Shown: positions 45,012 to 54,261, counted from the stretch's first letter. The stretch: DNA of 64,000 nucleotides from Flagellimonas flava (GCF_900129665.1 NZ_FQWL01000001.1:248001-312000); one strand, 5' to 3'. A program made the numbers and translations. The notes: generated by a model not told the origin, from the letters alone.

Positions 45012-45731
45012 CTATTTTGGAGCAACTTTTTTCTTCCATTGCTCAAAATCTATATTTATCTGCTTATTGGTAGGTGGATACAGGCCAATTATTGAATTAC
45101 CTTTACGGACTTTTTCCATCACAAATTCTTCATATAAAGTCATTTGCAAACCTTCTTCGGCTACTTTTTCTGCTAAATATGCAGGAATGACCATTACACC
45201 ATCAGCATCCCCAATTACATAATCCCCAGGGAAAACGGCTACATTTCCGCAACCAATTGGTTCGTTTATGGCAATGGCTTGATGCAGCGTAAGATTGGTG
45301 GGAGCTGAAGGGGTTTTGTGGAAACTTGGAAAGTTTAGTTGGGCAATCTCGGCGGAATCCCTAAAGCCACCATCGGTAACTATGCCTGCTGCTTTTCTTT
45401 TCATAAGTCGGGTCACCAGAATGGAACCGGCAGAGGCTGCCCTGGCATCTTTACGACTATCTATGACCAATACGTGTCCTTCGGGACAGTGTTCTATGGC
45501 CATACGCTGTGGGTGCTTCGGATTCTTAAACACTTCAATTGGGTTTAAATCCTCTCGTGCAGGGATATAACGTAAGGTAAATGCTTGTCCAACCATGGGA
45601 GCGCCATTGGTATGTAGCGGTTTTACCTCATGAATGAATTGATTTTTTAGTCCGTGCTTAAATAGGCAGGTGGCCATCGTGGCGGTACTAACCTTTTTTA
45701 ATTTGTTGGTTATTAAAGTTGTTTTATCCAT
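45012..45731 (-). CDS. RraA-family protein, probable class II pyruvate-type aldolase
   Basis: 239 residues. RraA/HMG-CHA aldolase fold with GIVTDGGFRD (Arg124-Asp125, the pair that binds metal and pyruvate in catalytic members) and GDYVIGDADGVMVIP. The intact Arg-Asp favours an aldolase/decarboxylase over a pure RNase E inhibitor role. It is divergent from the alginate lyase and shares its operator, so it is in the alginate regulon. No KDG kinase or KDPG aldolase gene is in the cluster; this enzyme might act on a 2-keto acid from alginate, which is inference. Confidence 0.82.
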   Translation of the reverse strand: MDKTTLITNKLKKVSTATMATCLFKHGLKNQFIHEVKPLHTNGAPMVGQAFTLRYIPAREDLNPIEVFKNPKHPQRMAIEHCPEGHVLVIDSRKDARAASAGSILVTRLMKRKAAGIVTDGGFRDSAEIAQLNFPSFHKTPSAPTNLTLHQAIAINEPIGCGNVAVFPGDYVIGDADGVMVIPAYLAEKVAEEGLQMTLYEEFVMEKVRKGNSIIGLYPPTNKQINIDFEQWKKKVAPK

Positions 45732-45782
45732 GGATGTTTTATTGCTGAAGGAGATTTTTGTGTTAAAAATTTGTCAAGTATT

Positions 45783-45824
45783 CAAATATACATATATTTG
45801 GTAAACCAATCTGGTTAACCAATT
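45783..45824. promoter_or_regulatory. Divergent promoters with GntR-type operator (PL7 / RraA)
   Basis: Plus strand: TTG at 45771-45773, 19 bp, then TATATTTG (45793-45800). Minus strand: TATATTTG at 45790-45783. The operator 45798-45824 has core GGTTAACC at 45813-45820 with CCAAT flanks. It covers the transcription start of the lyase promoter and the upstream part of the RraA promoter, a repressor-type position for both. Confidence 0.75.
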
Positions 45825-45981
45825 GTAATTTGAAGGACTTTTCCCTTGTCAATACATAATTGTAGTTTGCCGGTATAGGAATCTAAGAAACACTAGGTAA
45901 AAAATTATTAAGGTGCCAGCGATTTCATAAAGCTGCATAAAACCCAAACAAAACACTTTTAGTAAACCAAGCCGAAAGACT

Positions 45982-48045
45982 ATGCCAAACATTAAGAGCC
46001 TTAAAACATATAAGTCCACCTTTCTAAAGTATGTCCTGTTAATGGGTTTTATTTCATTATTTGTTGGGTGTTCCGAAAGGAAAAAGAAAAATATCAGCAA
46101 TCCTGAAAGGGCTCAAATTGGGCTAAACGCGAATGACGTAATTCCATTTTTTAAACATTGGAATTTGATTTTGGGTGATGGTTCCAATGTTGGTCAGGCA
46201 ACCAATTTTGAAGATGAGAATTTCTTTTATACCGCAAGCGATGATAAAACCGATTGGGTGGTTTTTAAAACCCCCAATGCTGGTAGTACCCATGGAACTT
46301 CGAACAACACAAGAACAGAATTGGCACAGCTGAAAAAATGGTCACCGATGACGGACGCCAGAATGAGTGCCACGCTTAAAGTCATGAATGTGGCCTCCAC
46401 AGGTGATGCCAGTGTTGCATCAACATACGCTGTGGTTGTTGGTCAGATTCATAGTGCAGATGGGCATGAGAACGAACCCCTTAAGATATTTTATAAAAAA
46501 TTTCCAGGCCATACCAAAGGTTCCGTCTTTTGGAACTATGAAATAAATACCGCTGGAGATGATAATTCAAAACGATGGGATTACTCTTATCCCATTTGGG
46601 GCTATGACTTTTCTGTTGTAGGTTCGGATGAAAACACCTATCCAGCAGAACCACAAGATGGGATTGCCTTGGGGGAGGAGTTTAGTTATGAAGTTGAAAT
46701 CAAGGAGGGAACCATGTATCTTAAATTCACAAGTGAAGGACATGAAACCAAAACATTCGTCAAAAATCTTATTGCTACTGAATATGCCAATCGCTCGGAC
46801 CTACCGGAACAAGTTGAAAACCTTTTTGTACCTATAGGACAGGATGGCATAGAGCGGGTAAATGCATACGCGGATGAAGGGTTGTTTTTTAAACTGGGTT
46901 GTTACAATCAGACCAATGGAAAGGACCCAAAAGTGAATAAAGTCTGGTGTTCGGGTGCCGAAACACATGGAGGTGACATCCAAAAACAATATGGGGATGG
47001 AAACTATGCTGAAGTATGGTTTAAATCAGCCAACATCATCATCAGTGATGATGCCATTTCAAATGAAGGCTATTTTCTGGCCAACGACGGGTTAAGCAAG
47101 AAAACCGTTTATCCACATGAGGTAATTCCCTTTATGGACAAGTTTAAAATACTGATGGGGGATGGGACCAAAGTAGATGATTTAACCCAGTTCCAACAAA
47201 AGGATTTTTTCTATACGGTCATAGATGGCACAAGGCGTTGGGTGGTGTATAAAACCCCGAATTCAGGAGTTACTTCAAAGAACTCCAGCAATACCAGAAC
47301 AGAGTTGCACGAAAAAAGGGAATGGACACCGGAAGAAGGGGGAAATCTAACGGGTACATGCAAGGTAATGCAAGTTTCCACTTCTGGAGATGCAAGAGTG
47401 GCAGCTTCCTATTCAGTTGTAGTGGGACAAATCCATGGTGGAGAAGGTCATGAAAATGAACCTTTAAAGATATTTTATAAAAAATTCCCTGGCCATACCA
47501 AGGGTTCCGTTTTTTGGAATTACGAGATTAATACCGCAGGCGATGACAATTCGGTGAGATGGGACTATTCCACCGCGGTTTGGGGATATGACATGTCCAA
47601 GATTGGTACAGCAATAAATGATTATCCCGCTGAGCCCAAGGATGGGATAGCATTGGGAGAGGAATTCAGTTATGAGGTAAATGTGTATAAAGGAATCATG
47701 TACCTCACATTTAAAAGCGAACATCACGAAACTAAAACCTTTATCAAAAATTTGGTCGCATCCGAGTATGCGACCAAATCGGACCTGCCGGAACAGGTAA
47801 AAAGACTATTTGTGCCCATTGGCCAAGATGGAACAGAACGGGCTACAGCTTATAAAGGTGAACTGGGTTACTTTAAACAAGGTGCCTACAACCAAACCAA
47901 TGGAAAAAGCCCCGAAACAAATAAGGTTTGGTGTGCAGGTGCGGAAACCTATGGTGGAGACATCCAGAAGCAATATGAAAACGGTTGTTACACAGAAGTG
48001 TGGTTCAGGGAGGCTACGGTGGGACCAGGGCAGCCGCCAAAATAA
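45982..48045 (+). CDS. Alginate lyase lipoprotein with two tandem PL7 domains
   Basis: 687 residues. Lipoprotein signal (LFVGCSE, Cys30), then two homologous PL7 domains, about residues 47-350 and 374-680. Each has the family motifs: RTEL (Arg111 and Arg439), QIH (Gln155/His157 and Gln483/His485) and YNQTNG (Tyr308 and Tyr636). All three catalytic groups repeat at exactly 328 residues. PL7 lyases cleave alginate by beta-elimination at the cell surface, giving unsaturated oligomers. kdgF follows after 44 bp. A single domain is usual, so the duplication is notable. Confidence 0.92.
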   Translation: MPNIKSLKTYKSTFLKYVLLMGFISLFVGCSERKKKNISNPERAQIGLNANDVIPFFKHWNLILGDGSNVGQATNFEDENFFYTASDDKTDWVVFKTPNAGSTHGTSNNTRTELAQLKKWSPMTDARMSATLKVMNVASTGDASVASTYAVVVGQIHSADGHENEPLKIFYKKFPGHTKGSVFWNYEINTAGDDNSKRWDYSYPIWGYDFSVVGSDENTYPAEPQDGIALGEEFSYEVEIKEGTMYLKFTSEGHETKTFVKNLIATEYANRSDLPEQVENLFVPIGQDGIERVNAYADEGLFFKLGCYNQTNGKDPKVNKVWCSGAETHGGDIQKQYGDGNYAEVWFKSANIIISDDAISNEGYFLANDGLSKKTVYPHEVIPFMDKFKILMGDGTKVDDLTQFQQKDFFYTVIDGTRRWVVYKTPNSGVTSKNSSNTRTELHEKREWTPEEGGNLTGTCKVMQVSTSGDARVAASYSVVVGQIHGGEGHENEPLKIFYKKFPGHTKGSVFWNYEINTAGDDNSVRWDYSTAVWGYDMSKIGTAINDYPAEPKDGIALGEEFSYEVNVYKGIMYLTFKSEHHETKTFIKNLVASEYATKSDLPEQVKRLFVPIGQDGTERATAYKGELGYFKQGAYNQTNGKSPETNKVWCAGAETYGGDIQKQYENGCYTEVWFREATVGPGQPPK

Positions 48046-48089
48046 AAATAGTTTAACGACTTTAGGACTAACGATAGCATAAAAGTAAT

Positions 48090-48440
48090 ATGGAAGCATT
48101 TGGAGCAAGCAAAGAATTTATAAAAGGAGCAGACCTGGATTGGGAGGTTGTTGGAGAAGGACTAAAAAGAAAAATCATGGGCTATGACGATAAGATCATG
48201 TTGGTTAAAGTGCACTTTGAAGTAGGTGCGGTAGGCCAAATGCACGAACATTACCATTCCCAGGTCACCTATGTGGAAAGTGGGAGTTTTGATGTTACCA
48301 TAGACGGAAAGACCCAAACCCTAAAAGGAGGCGATTCATTTTATATTCCGCCTCATGCTATGCACGGTGCGGTTTGTACAGAGGCTGGGATCTTGATAGA
48401 TGTCTTCAGTCCTATACGAGAAGATTTTATGCAGTCCTAA
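48090..48440 (+). CDS. kdgF: KdgF-like cupin, unsaturated uronate linearising enzyme
   Basis: 116 residues, a single cupin barrel. MHEHYHSQ (His52, His54, Gln58) and His92 are the probable metal ligands. KdgF speeds the conversion of 4,5-unsaturated uronates from alginate or pectin lyases to linear keto sugars, the substrate of DEH reductase. Cytoplasmic or periplasmic location cannot be told; no signal peptide is seen. It is 44 bp after the PL7 gene and ends in a 7-bp hairpin (48434-48451) without a T run. Confidence 0.9.
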   Translation: MEAFGASKEFIKGADLDWEVVGEGLKRKIMGYDDKIMLVKVHFEVGAVGQMHEHYHSQVTYVESGSFDVTIDGKTQTLKGGDSFYIPPHAMHGAVCTEAGILIDVFSPIREDFMQS

Positions 48441-48554
48441 GTTTTTAGGACATCGAAGTTCCACAATGGGAAATTATACCCACAGGAACAGACAAATCCA
48501 TAGAATTTTAACATTTAAATGAAAAAATCGTTTTTCATTAACGATTTTATAACA

Positions 48555-48597
48555 TATATTTGGTAATCCAAATTGGTTAACCAATTTGGATTACCAA
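48555..48597 (+). promoter_or_regulatory. SusC promoter with perfect 38-bp palindromic GntR operator
   Basis: TATATTTG (48555-48562) matches TAnnTTTG and overlaps the start of a palindrome at 48560-48597. The two 19-bp arms are perfectly complementary and contain nested TTGGTTAACCAA (centre) and TTGGTAATCCAA (outer). The GGTTAACC core (48575-48582) begins 13 bp after the -7 box, as at the lyase and gntR promoters. Confidence 0.8.
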
Positions 48598-48635
48598 TAA
48601 ACAAAAAACACAATCCATGAAAACATAGCACAAAA

Positions 48636-48665
48636 AAAAAGGACAGGTGCACGCCTATCCTTTTT
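48636..48665 (+). terminator. Terminator-like hairpin in the susC leader
   Basis: AAAAAGGACAGG pairs with CCTATCCTTTTT (one C-A mismatch), loop TGCACG, T run after. It lies 189 bp before susC and after the promoter, so it could attenuate susCD transcription. Confidence 0.5.
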
Positions 48666-48853
48666 AAATCTTACTTCTTATGGGAGGGAAGTAAAACTCA
48701 AAAAATACACGATTAATGTATAATTTGAAGAATTCAAAAATAGTCAAATTCCTCAACACTTTTACATTCACTTCGTGTTAATCCGATGAACATCTATGCA
48801 TTCCCTATCAAGGAAAGGCAATTGACTAAACTTTTGAAATTAACTGAGAACAA

Positions 48854-51800
48854 ATGAACTTAAAAACAAAACTAATTTGGGTTTTGGCATTACTTGTCAA
48901 TATCCAACTTTTAGCACAAGACATTACTGTCACGGGTACTGTTACGGATACTAATAATGTTCCCATTGCGGGGGTCAACATTATTGTCGTTAATACCACA
49001 AATGGGGTCCAAACAGATTTTGATGGCAATTATAGTATAAGTGTTAATTCTGGTGACACCTTACAATTTTCCTATATCGGTTTTGCAACACAAAACATAG
49101 GTTTCAATGGCCAAAGTGCCATTAATGTGACCATGCAAGAAGACACCAGCCAGTTGGACGAGGTGGTCGTTATTGGTTATGGAACACGAAAAAAATCATC
49201 ATTGACAGGTGCAGTGGCAAAAATTGAAGGTGGCGAAATCGCAGCCATTCAAGCGCAACGTGTTGATGAGGCCTTGGGAGGTAAGCTTTCCGGAGTACTT
49301 ATTCAGAACCAAGATGGCGCACCCGGTGCGGATCCAAAAATTCAAATCAGGGCCGCCTCGTCAATCAATGGTAATTCAAGCCCACTAATAGTAGTTGATG
49401 GATATCCAATTTCCGGTAGTTTGGCAACCGTTAACCCTAATGATATAGCGAGTTTGGAAGTACTAAAGGATGCAGCCTCAGCTGCTATTTATGGTTCTAG
49501 GGGCGCAAACGGTGTAATTCTTGTAACTACAAAAAAGGGAAGGACCGGTAAAGCCAGCTTTAGCTATAACACCTATGTGAGCGTCTCAAGCAGATATCTA
49601 AAAGATAACATTAAAACTACCTCTGGAGACTACGCTGAAATTGCTAGGGCCAATATTGCTAATGGGACGTTTAATGTATCCGATTTAGATCCTGCTATTG
49701 TTGATTATAGACTTAATGCATTTGCTGATTCACCGGATGTGGTGGGTGTCGAGGATTGGTTCTTCAGAAATGGGTTCAGCACCAATCATGATTTTAGCAT
49801 GAGCGGGGGTACTGAAGATGTGAAATACTTTGCTTCGGTAGGTTATTTAAACACGGACGGCGTTGCAATTACCCAAGGTTTTGAAAGAGTAAATGCAAGG
49901 TTGAATATCGATGCCAAATTGGGAGATAAGTTTAATACCGGGGTCAGCTTCAACGGTTTTATATCTGATAGAGATATTGTTGGGCATGATATGCGTGATC
50001 TTTTAAGGGCATATAGCGTTCATCCAATTTACCATACCGAAGCGTCAATTGCCTTCGTTCAGCAGTTGGATCAACAAGCCCAGGCATTGGGACTTGCATC
50101 CTTTGATTCGGGTTTTAGAGGTGGTGCAGATGCCCCATGGAATAGTAGTATCTATACATTAGAACCCGGAATGACTGCGCAAGACTGGCACTACGGCAGA
50201 AGTGGCAATGGTATTGGTGGTTCCGGTGATGCCGGTCCTGCAACTAAATTGGACAATACAGACCGATATCAAAAAACCTATTTTGGAAATATCTCCTCCT
50301 ATTTGCAATACAGTATTCTGGATGGATTGAACATTAAAACTGTTCTTGGAGGTGACTTAAGGGATACACAAGATTACTTCTGGCGAGGGTTGGAGTTTGA
50401 TTCTAGGGCAAGAAGTACACAAACCGCTTTAAATCAAACTGATGTAAAGAGATCTTCGATATTGAGTGAAACTACGTTGAATTACGCAAAAGTAATTGGC
50501 AAGCATGATATATCAGCGGTTGCGGGTCTTGAATTTCAAAACTTCTACATCAGGGGAACTGCCCTACAAGGGTCAAATGTACCTTTCGGGGATATCATCA
50601 ACTTTAATCTATTAGAACCCGCAGATATTGCGGTAACCGAGAGAGACGAGACCATTTCGAGAAGAAGTGTTTTTGGACGGATAAACTATGCATATGATAA
50701 TCGCTTTCTGCTTTCTGCTTCTGTGCGGAGGGATGGTGATTCACGTTTTGGCGCCAATAACAAATATGAAACCTTCCCGGCACTTTCTGTTGGTTGGAAT
50801 GTTCACAACGAATCATTTTGGAAATCCGATGCATGGAGTCTTTTAAAGCTGAGATTTAGTACTGGATCTTTAGGTACCACTTCAGACTTGGGAGCCTATA
50901 ACTCCTTGAGTCTATTGAATCCGAGTGCAACTATTTTTGGCAACGGTTTCTTAATACCATCGGATGTAGCCAACGATGATTTGACTTGGCAGACCAATAC
51001 AGAGACTAATTATGGTGTTGATTTAGGTTTTGCGGGAAACCGTTTTCGCTTGAGTGTGGATTACTATACGTCCGATATTGAGGATATTCTAATTAACCAA
51101 AGTGTTTCGGAAGTATTGGGAACAACTTCGATTAGGCTAAATTCTGGAGATGTAAGAAGTTCAGGATTGGAGTTTGAGCTTACAGCCAATTTGGTGCAAA
51201 AAGAAGATTTCAGTTGGAGCCTTGGAGCCAATTTATCAACTGTGGATACGGAAATTACAGATTTAGGTGGACTTGATGAATTACCACAGACCATTTACGG
51301 TCAGAGCGGAAGAGGTCCAGTTTTTAGAAATTATGTAGGAGGAGAAATAGGTGAAATGTGGGGGATTGAAACCTCTGGTGAAGTGGAAATGGAATACCTC
51401 TCCAACCCAATAGAATTTCCCGACCAACAGAGTGGCTGGAGCTATGCGGTTGATCAAAATAATGATGGCGTAATCGATAGAACAAGAACCGTTGAAGAAG
51501 GAGGTGACTTGGTAAAAATAGGGCAAAACACTCCCGACTTTTACTGGGGACTAAATAGTAATTTCAGCTATAAAGATTTTGACATGTCATTTCAATTTCA
51601 GGGAGCGCAAGGAGGTGATGTCTATAACATCGACCCGCTTTATTACGGTTCTCAATGGGGTAGGGCACTTCGAGATGGTTTTGATGCGGATGATGATGGT
51701 TTAGCAGATAACAACGGTCAACCTTATGTCAGAAACAGAGATCAAACTGATGCGGTAATACAGGATGCATCCTATGTGGCATTAAGAAACCTCACATTGG

Positions 51801-52030
51801 GGTATACCATTAATTCTGATTTGATCAATAAGATAGGTATGAATTCTGCCAGGATCTATTTGGCTTCCTCAAACCTATTGTATTTATGGGGAGACGATTA
51901 TACTTCATTTAACCCTGAAGGTGTTGAGACGACCAATAGCGGTTATTTAGGTCCAACCACATACGGAGTACAAGTAGGAGCAAGTCCAATTGTTAGAAGC
52001 TTCACACTTGGTTTAAATCTTAATTTTTAA
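48854..52030 (+). CDS. SusC/RagA-family TonB-linked transporter (alginate locus)
   Basis: 1058 residues. Signal peptide to about residue 22 (LLAQ), carboxypeptidase-like domain (ITVTGTVTDTNNVPIAGV), TonB-box-like LDEVVVIGYG, plug with LEVLKDAASAAIYGSRGANG, and barrel ending in LNLNF. It imports oligosaccharides with the SusD encoded 11 bp downstream. The surrounding PL7, kdgF and GntR genes and the shared operator indicate alginate oligomers as the substrate. Confidence 0.94.
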   Translation: MNLKTKLIWVLALLVNIQLLAQDITVTGTVTDTNNVPIAGVNIIVVNTTNGVQTDFDGNYSISVNSGDTLQFSYIGFATQNIGFNGQSAINVTMQEDTSQLDEVVVIGYGTRKKSSLTGAVAKIEGGEIAAIQAQRVDEALGGKLSGVLIQNQDGAPGADPKIQIRAASSINGNSSPLIVVDGYPISGSLATVNPNDIASLEVLKDAASAAIYGSRGANGVILVTTKKGRTGKASFSYNTYVSVSSRYLKDNIKTTSGDYAEIARANIANGTFNVSDLDPAIVDYRLNAFADSPDVVGVEDWFFRNGFSTNHDFSMSGGTEDVKYFASVGYLNTDGVAITQGFERVNARLNIDAKLGDKFNTGVSFNGFISDRDIVGHDMRDLLRAYSVHPIYHTEASIAFVQQLDQQAQALGLASFDSGFRGGADAPWNSSIYTLEPGMTAQDWHYGRSGNGIGGSGDAGPATKLDNTDRYQKTYFGNISSYLQYSILDGLNIKTVLGGDLRDTQDYFWRGLEFDSRARSTQTALNQTDVKRSSILSETTLNYAKVIGKHDISAVAGLEFQNFYIRGTALQGSNVPFGDIINFNLLEPADIAVTERDETISRRSVFGRINYAYDNRFLLSASVRRDGDSRFGANNKYETFPALSVGWNVHNESFWKSDAWSLLKLRFSTGSLGTTSDLGAYNSLSLLNPSATIFGNGFLIPSDVANDDLTWQTNTETNYGVDLGFAGNRFRLSVDYYTSDIEDILINQSVSEVLGTTSIRLNSGDVRSSGLEFELTANLVQKEDFSWSLGANLSTVDTEITDLGGLDELPQTIYGQSGRGPVFRNYVGGEIGEMWGIETSGEVEMEYLSNPIEFPDQQSGWSYAVDQNNDGVIDRTRTVEEGGDLVKIGQNTPDFYWGLNSNFSYKDFDMSFQFQGAQGGDVYNIDPLYYGSQWGRALRDGFDADDDGLADNNGQPYVRNRDQTDAVIQDASYVALRNLTLGYTINSDLINKIGMNSARIYLASSNLLYLWGDDYTSFNPEGVETTNSGYLGPTTYGVQVGASPIVRSFTLGLNLNF

Positions 52031-52041
52031 TTAGCAAAAAA

Positions 52042-53346
52042 ATGAAAACAGTATATAAATTAACATTGGGATTATTGCTGCTATCGATGGCATGCGAAAA
52101 TGATTTGGACCAAGTTCCGCCAAACATTGCCAGTGCCGATTCTTTGGAAGATTTTACTGGGGTTTTGAATGCCGCATATTTCTATCAGCTTGGTTCAGTT
52201 ACGCCAATGGCGGTCATGGGGGATTTTAGGGCAGACAATGCGTTTATGTTTGAAGCCCCGTTTACTGAGTTTGATGAGTTTGATGCAGATTTACCAGCGA
52301 TGGAGGATCAATTTTTTGGGCCTTTCTATACCGCGCTGTATAAATCTATTTTGAGTGCCAACAACGTAATTGAAAATTCTTCTGACAACACGGACATTGG
52401 TGAAGCTAAATTTTTAAGAGCACTGTCTTATTTTAAGTTGGTTCAGGTTTTTGGTGATGTAACGGTCAATTTGTCCAGTGCACCGCCCACAAATGATTCA
52501 TCTATTTTGGTTAGGCAACCGGCAGCGGATGTATACAACAACGTTATCATTCCAGATTTGCAAGACGCTATCTCTGCCCTAGGTGTTGAAATTGTTAATG
52601 GCAGAGCTTCTAGATTAGCGGCCCAGGGAATTTTGGGTAAAGTATACGTACATCTCGGAAATTTTGTGGAAGCTGAGGCACAGCTGGCAAGCGTTGTGAG
52701 TGGGGCTGCGGCAGCGAACATAGAATTACAGACAGACTTTGCCACTATATTTGGCGTTGATAATGATTTAAATTCGGAAATCATTTTTGCCACGCAGGTA
52801 TCGAGCTCGATTGTTGATGAATATGGTTTCTCCGAGTTCTGGTCTTGGTCCGGCGGACTTGATACGAAGTCTTTGATGCCACTTGATGCAGATTTGGTTG
52901 CTGCCTTTGATGCCAGTCCAGGTGATTTGAGGCGAGCGGTTACCATCGACGAAGCGCTTATGGCCTCACCGAAATTTCCACAAACAGGTGGGCCAGACCA
53001 TGACTGGATCGAGTTGAGATTGGCAGACGTAATTCTGCTTTTTGCAGAGGCGTTGAATGAAAATGGTGATACTTCGGGAGCTCTAACAGAATTAAACAAG
53101 ATTCGTGCTAGAGCGGGATTGGCAAATTCAACGGCAACAACACAGGCTGAAGTAAGACAAAGCATACAGGATGAAAGGAGACTGGAACTGGCTTTTGAAG
53201 GCCAGAGGTGGTTTGATTTAGTGAGAACAGGTACGGTAGATGCTGAAATGGGTCAAGCGGTTAATCCCAATTATCACTTGTTTCCTGTGCCTATTTCCGA
53301 GGTACTTGCAACCGGAGGAGTAATTACCCAAAATCCTGGATATTGA
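52042..53346 (+). CDS. SusD/RagB-family substrate-binding lipoprotein (alginate locus)
   Basis: 434 residues. Lipobox LLSMACEND (Cys18), helical SusD fold, and C-terminal QDERRLELAFEGQRWFDLVRTG typical of the family. It binds oligosaccharide at the cell surface for the SusC partner. It is followed by a strong hairpin before gntR. Confidence 0.92.
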   Translation: MKTVYKLTLGLLLLSMACENDLDQVPPNIASADSLEDFTGVLNAAYFYQLGSVTPMAVMGDFRADNAFMFEAPFTEFDEFDADLPAMEDQFFGPFYTALYKSILSANNVIENSSDNTDIGEAKFLRALSYFKLVQVFGDVTVNLSSAPPTNDSSILVRQPAADVYNNVIIPDLQDAISALGVEIVNGRASRLAAQGILGKVYVHLGNFVEAEAQLASVVSGAAAANIELQTDFATIFGVDNDLNSEIIFATQVSSSIVDEYGFSEFWSWSGGLDTKSLMPLDADLVAAFDASPGDLRRAVTIDEALMASPKFPQTGGPDHDWIELRLADVILLFAEALNENGDTSGALTELNKIRARAGLANSTATTQAEVRQSIQDERRLELAFEGQRWFDLVRTGTVDAEMGQAVNPNYHLFPVPISEVLATGGVITQNPGY

Positions 53347-53425
53347 TTTAAAAATTAAAGAAGTTTTTTATTAAACATTGGCCATTAACAGATGGTAATT
53401 TGAGTTAGTTTAGTTTGGCAAAGTA

Positions 53426-53458
53426 AGACTATTGGTCTTTGGTTTAGACCAATAGTCT
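53426..53458 (+). terminator. Hairpin after susD
   Basis: A perfect 13-bp stem (53426-53438 with 53446-53458) with a 7-base loop; AAGT/ACTT extends it across a bulge. No strong T run follows, so it may be a weak terminator or an mRNA-stabilising 3' structure. Confidence 0.6.
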
Positions 53459-53485
53459 ACTTGTTCCAAAAAAGACAAAAACAAC

Positions 53486-53546
53486 TTGCAGGATGTTAGG
53501 TTTATTTTATAAATTTAACAAACCAATCTGGTTAACCAATCTGGTT
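53486..53546 (+). promoter_or_regulatory. gntR promoter with tandem operator
   Basis: TTG (53486-53488), 21 bp, TAAATTTA (53510-53517, one mismatch to TAnnTTTG), then two head-to-tail copies of AACCAATCTGGTT (53521-53546). The junction forms the GGTTAACC core (53530-53537), again 13 bp after the -7 box. It indicates autoregulation of gntR. Confidence 0.75.
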
Positions 53547-53559
53547 CTAAATAATAAAT

Positions 53560-54261
53560 ATGAGGGTCGAAATACTGACGAAGAGCGAAATTAACGAGGT
53601 TCAAAAGGATATTATTTCCAAGCTAAAAGATTATATCGAATATAAAAATCTGGAACCAGGCGATAAATTGCCTTCCGAAAGAATGTTATCTGAAAAATTC
53701 AGCGTTAGCCGCAGTAATATTAGGGAGGCCATTCAAAAATTAGAGTTTTTTGGCATATTGAAATCCCGACCGCAAAGCGGAACCTTTATTGCAAATATTG
53801 GAAAGGTGGCAATGAGCGGTATGATGGAAGATATTTTGAGATTGGAAGACCCAGATTTTAAATCGTTGGTGGAGACTCGAATTTTGTTGGAACTTAAAAC
53901 AGTTCGTTTGGCCTCATTAAGAAGAACCCAAGAAGATTTAGCGAAAATGAGAGCGGCACTTGACGCCTATAAGGAGAAAGTACTGAATGGGAAAGATGCG
54001 GTTGAAGAAGATTTGCTGTTTCATTTGGCAATTGCCCAGGCAAGCAAGAACAGTACGATGAATACCTTTATGTTAATCATAACTCCCGAAATCATTACAA
54101 ACTTTGAGAAATACCATGTTTGCGATGCCAACTTATCATTTAACGGCATTCAGGAACACGAAAATATTTTCGAGGCGATAAAAGACCAGGACCCGCAAAG
54201 GGCCAAGAGAACGATGAAGACACATTTTAAGGTTTTATACCAGTATTGCTATAATACATAA
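53560..54261 (+). CDS. GntR/FadR-family (FCD) transcriptional regulator
   Basis: 233 residues. N-terminal winged HTH (residues ~12-80, PGDKLPSERMLSEKFSVSRSNIREAI) and a C-terminal FCD helical domain with an Asp/His metal site (EEDLLFHLAIA, QEHENIFEAI, MKTHF). FadR-subfamily members such as UxuR and ExuR bind TTGGTATACCAA-like sites and respond to uronate metabolites. The TTGGTTAACCAA sites here fit, so this is the likely repressor of the alginate regulon, with an alginate breakdown product such as DEH or KDG as inducer (inferred). Confidence 0.9.
   Translation: MRVEILTKSEINEVQKDIISKLKDYIEYKNLEPGDKLPSERMLSEKFSVSRSNIREAIQKLEFFGILKSRPQSGTFIANIGKVAMSGMMEDILRLEDPDFKSLVETRILLELKTVRLASLRRTQEDLAKMRAALDAYKEKVLNGKDAVEEDLLFHLAIAQASKNSTMNTFMLIITPEIITNFEKYHVCDANLSFNGIQEHENIFEAIKDQDPQRAKRTMKTHFKVLYQYCYNT

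Larger units (their letters stand above)
48441..48853. other. Long susC leader region
   Basis: 413 bp without a gene. From left to right: a 7-bp hairpin at the kdgF stop, a promoter box and the 38-bp palindromic operator (48555-48597), a three-codon frame ATGAAAACATAG (48617-48628), and a terminator-like hairpin (48636-48665). About 190 bp of plain AT-rich sequence then leads to susC. Confidence 0.65.
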
